Shown here: one piece after another, positions 20,138 to 21,332 of the stretch
Numbering within the stretch: position 1 is the stretch's first letter
Layout of the letters: every line of letters starts with the position of its first letter
Assembly (NCBI GenBank): GCA_036897625.1
Contig: JAYMTA010001183.1
Coordinates: 1 to 21,332 of the forward strand
Length of the DNA stretch: 21,332 bases
Source of the DNA: Pelargonium cotyledonis
Lineage: Eukaryota; Streptophyta; Magnoliopsida; Geraniales; Geraniaceae
Direction: 5' to 3'
Made by a program: the position numbers and the translations under genes
The notes under the pieces: generated by a model
Told to the model about the DNA's origin: nothing
Seen by the model: only the letters and a program-made list of their open reading frames with translations
Database searches by the model: none

Positions 20138-20585
20138 TTTATGGACCCCGATGATGATGCAATCTGTGGACAGGATGATAACATCTATGGTAATTGGGTA
20201 CCGCAAGTGCCATTTCGTTTTACTGGTCAAAAATGTGTAAATAAGTGTTGCATCAACTCTTGTTCTCTAAAAAATGTGTAAATTTCTATGAAAAATGCTC
20301 CATAACTTTGACTTGGACTTCAGCTTTCACACTTCTAAATTACACCCCAGTGTGCAAAAATTTGATGTCCGCGTGCGAACTTTTTCGCTCAGCGTGACAA
20401 AGATTTGTGCTTAAAATAGTTTTGTATCAAATCAATTTCATATTGCAGCCAATCCCTTGTTGATTTATGAGTTCTTGCTGCAATTCCATTTCATGTTGAA
20501 GAACTTGATCTTCACTTTATCATGATTTTCTCCAAGTATTTTTACTTGCAAGACTTTAGTGGTATTAAAACTCAATGGTTCCGAT
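20138..20585. other. Anonymous DNA before the CACTA end
   Basis: No gene is visible beyond the open continuation of the preceding frame to about 20280. A small GC-richer patch at 20365-20395 (GATGTCCGCGTGCGAACTTT) is unassigned. Confidence 0.4.
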
Positions 20586-21332
20586 CACTACAACAAATTG
20601 AGCTTTTTACTATGGTTTTAGACCACGGTTATAGACTGTAGGTAAATTTGGGCCTTTATTTCACAAAGCCCACGATTTTCAAGCGTAGTCAAATTAATCC
20701 CCAATTCTGTGTTTTTTATAAATAATTTTAAAACGTCTTTTTTGTCTTTATCTGAAAAGGAATCGTTCGGCTTGAGAATCACACTTCGATCCTTCTTTTC
20801 CAAAAATTAGGGTTAATCTGTTATGAAAATGTTTTTCAACTTTCATATAAACTATTTCATAATATTTTTATCCAATAACATTCTCTATTTCTTTAAGGAT
20901 TTTTGTTAATTGATAACATTATTTATTTTGATGATAACAAATATTGCATATATTGTGAAACAAATTTCAATTAAATGTTCGCATGCATAAAAAGCCTTTA
21001 TACAATCATATTTTCATAGCAAAATTATTTAATCAAAAGTTTGTGAAATTTATTTTTGCATCACAATCTGTTGGCAGAATCTGCCAGCTGCATGCATGTT
21101 TCAAGATTCAACTTCAGAATTTCATATCTAAATCAATTCGTATTCAAAATTCATTTAGTTGGTCAATATAGAAATATATGGATATCTATTATTTACATGT
21201 GAAACGGTTTGTATATTTAATCTATAGATAAAAATATATTAATATATTTGTAAAGAGACTGCTTATAGTCATCTTTACAGAATAAACTGCTTATAGTCAG
21301 ACATTTTCAGAAGGCATGTGAAAGATATATGA
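20586..21332 (+). mobile_element. Left end of a CACTA (En/Spm-type) transposon
   Basis: CACTACAACAAATTGAGCTT at 20586 matches the usual terminal inverted repeat of plant CACTA elements (CACTACAAxAAAA...). It is followed by subterminal-type short motifs (ATGGTTTTAGACCACGGTTATAGAC). The three bases before it, GAT (20583-20585), would be the target duplication. No complementary ...TTGTAGTG end occurs in the window, so the element either runs past 21332 or is truncated. No transposase domain is seen in the 750 bp available. A short 14-bp repeat near the window end could be part of its subterminal region. Confidence 0.6.
21258..21299 (+). repeat. Two-copy 14-bp direct repeat
   Basis: ACTGCTTATAGTCA at 21258-21271 and 21286-21299, 28 bp apart. 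It lies inside the presumed CACTA element. Confidence 0.8.

Noticed and set aside
21072-21086. TGGCAG-AAT-CTGCCA inverted repeat as a regulatory operator or terminator
   Set aside because: A short single hairpin in anonymous DNA with no gene next to it; chance or transposon-internal structure is more likely.
1-21332. CRISPR array, prophage, bacterial operon or organellar insert
   Set aside because: No regularly spaced identical repeats, no bacterial gene organisation and no plastid or mitochondrial genes were recognised.

Overview
The window is nuclear DNA from a flowering plant, most likely a eudicot. It is AT-rich, its genes have GT-AG introns, and it carries a plant P4-ATPase, a Dof transcription factor (a plant-only family) and plant-type repeats (a LINE with a DUF4283/zinc-knuckle ORF1, a MITE and a CACTA terminus). 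Nothing bacterial or organellar is visible. The species cannot be fixed from the sequence.

Layout: 1-2000 holds a decayed LINE-like insertion (about 248-1950) that has only ORF1 remnants, a T/G-rich 3' end, an A-run and a near-perfect target-site duplication. 2000-3700 is AT-rich intergenic DNA. 3707-4402 is a pyrimidine-rich promoter/leader with GA/CT microsatellites and three small upstream ORFs. 4403-10567 (+) is a complete seven-exon gene for a 1182-residue phospholipid flippase of the ALA1 type; intron 4 contains a MITE. 11370-14359 (+) is a two-exon gene for a 481-residue cyclic Dof factor (CDF), with a bZIP-type palindrome in its promoter. 15298-16703 (+) is a gene or decaying gene for a protein of tandem diverged ubiquitin-like domains. 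It has a three-codon first coding exon and a frameshift in the fourth repeat. 16700-21332 is repeat-derived or anonymous AT-rich DNA with retroelement-like stretches, a degenerate short-period repeat, an unidentified ORF and a CACTA-transposon left end at 20586.

All three genes lie on the plus strand, each with its own promoter-like region. No operon-like logic connects them: ALA1 acts in membrane lipid asymmetry, CDF in photoperiod and stress transcription, and the ubiquitin-like gene has no known role. The least ordinary locus is the ubiquitin-like repeat gene. Its repeats lack the C-terminal diglycine, it has a recent 36-bp in-frame duplication, and its frame is broken.
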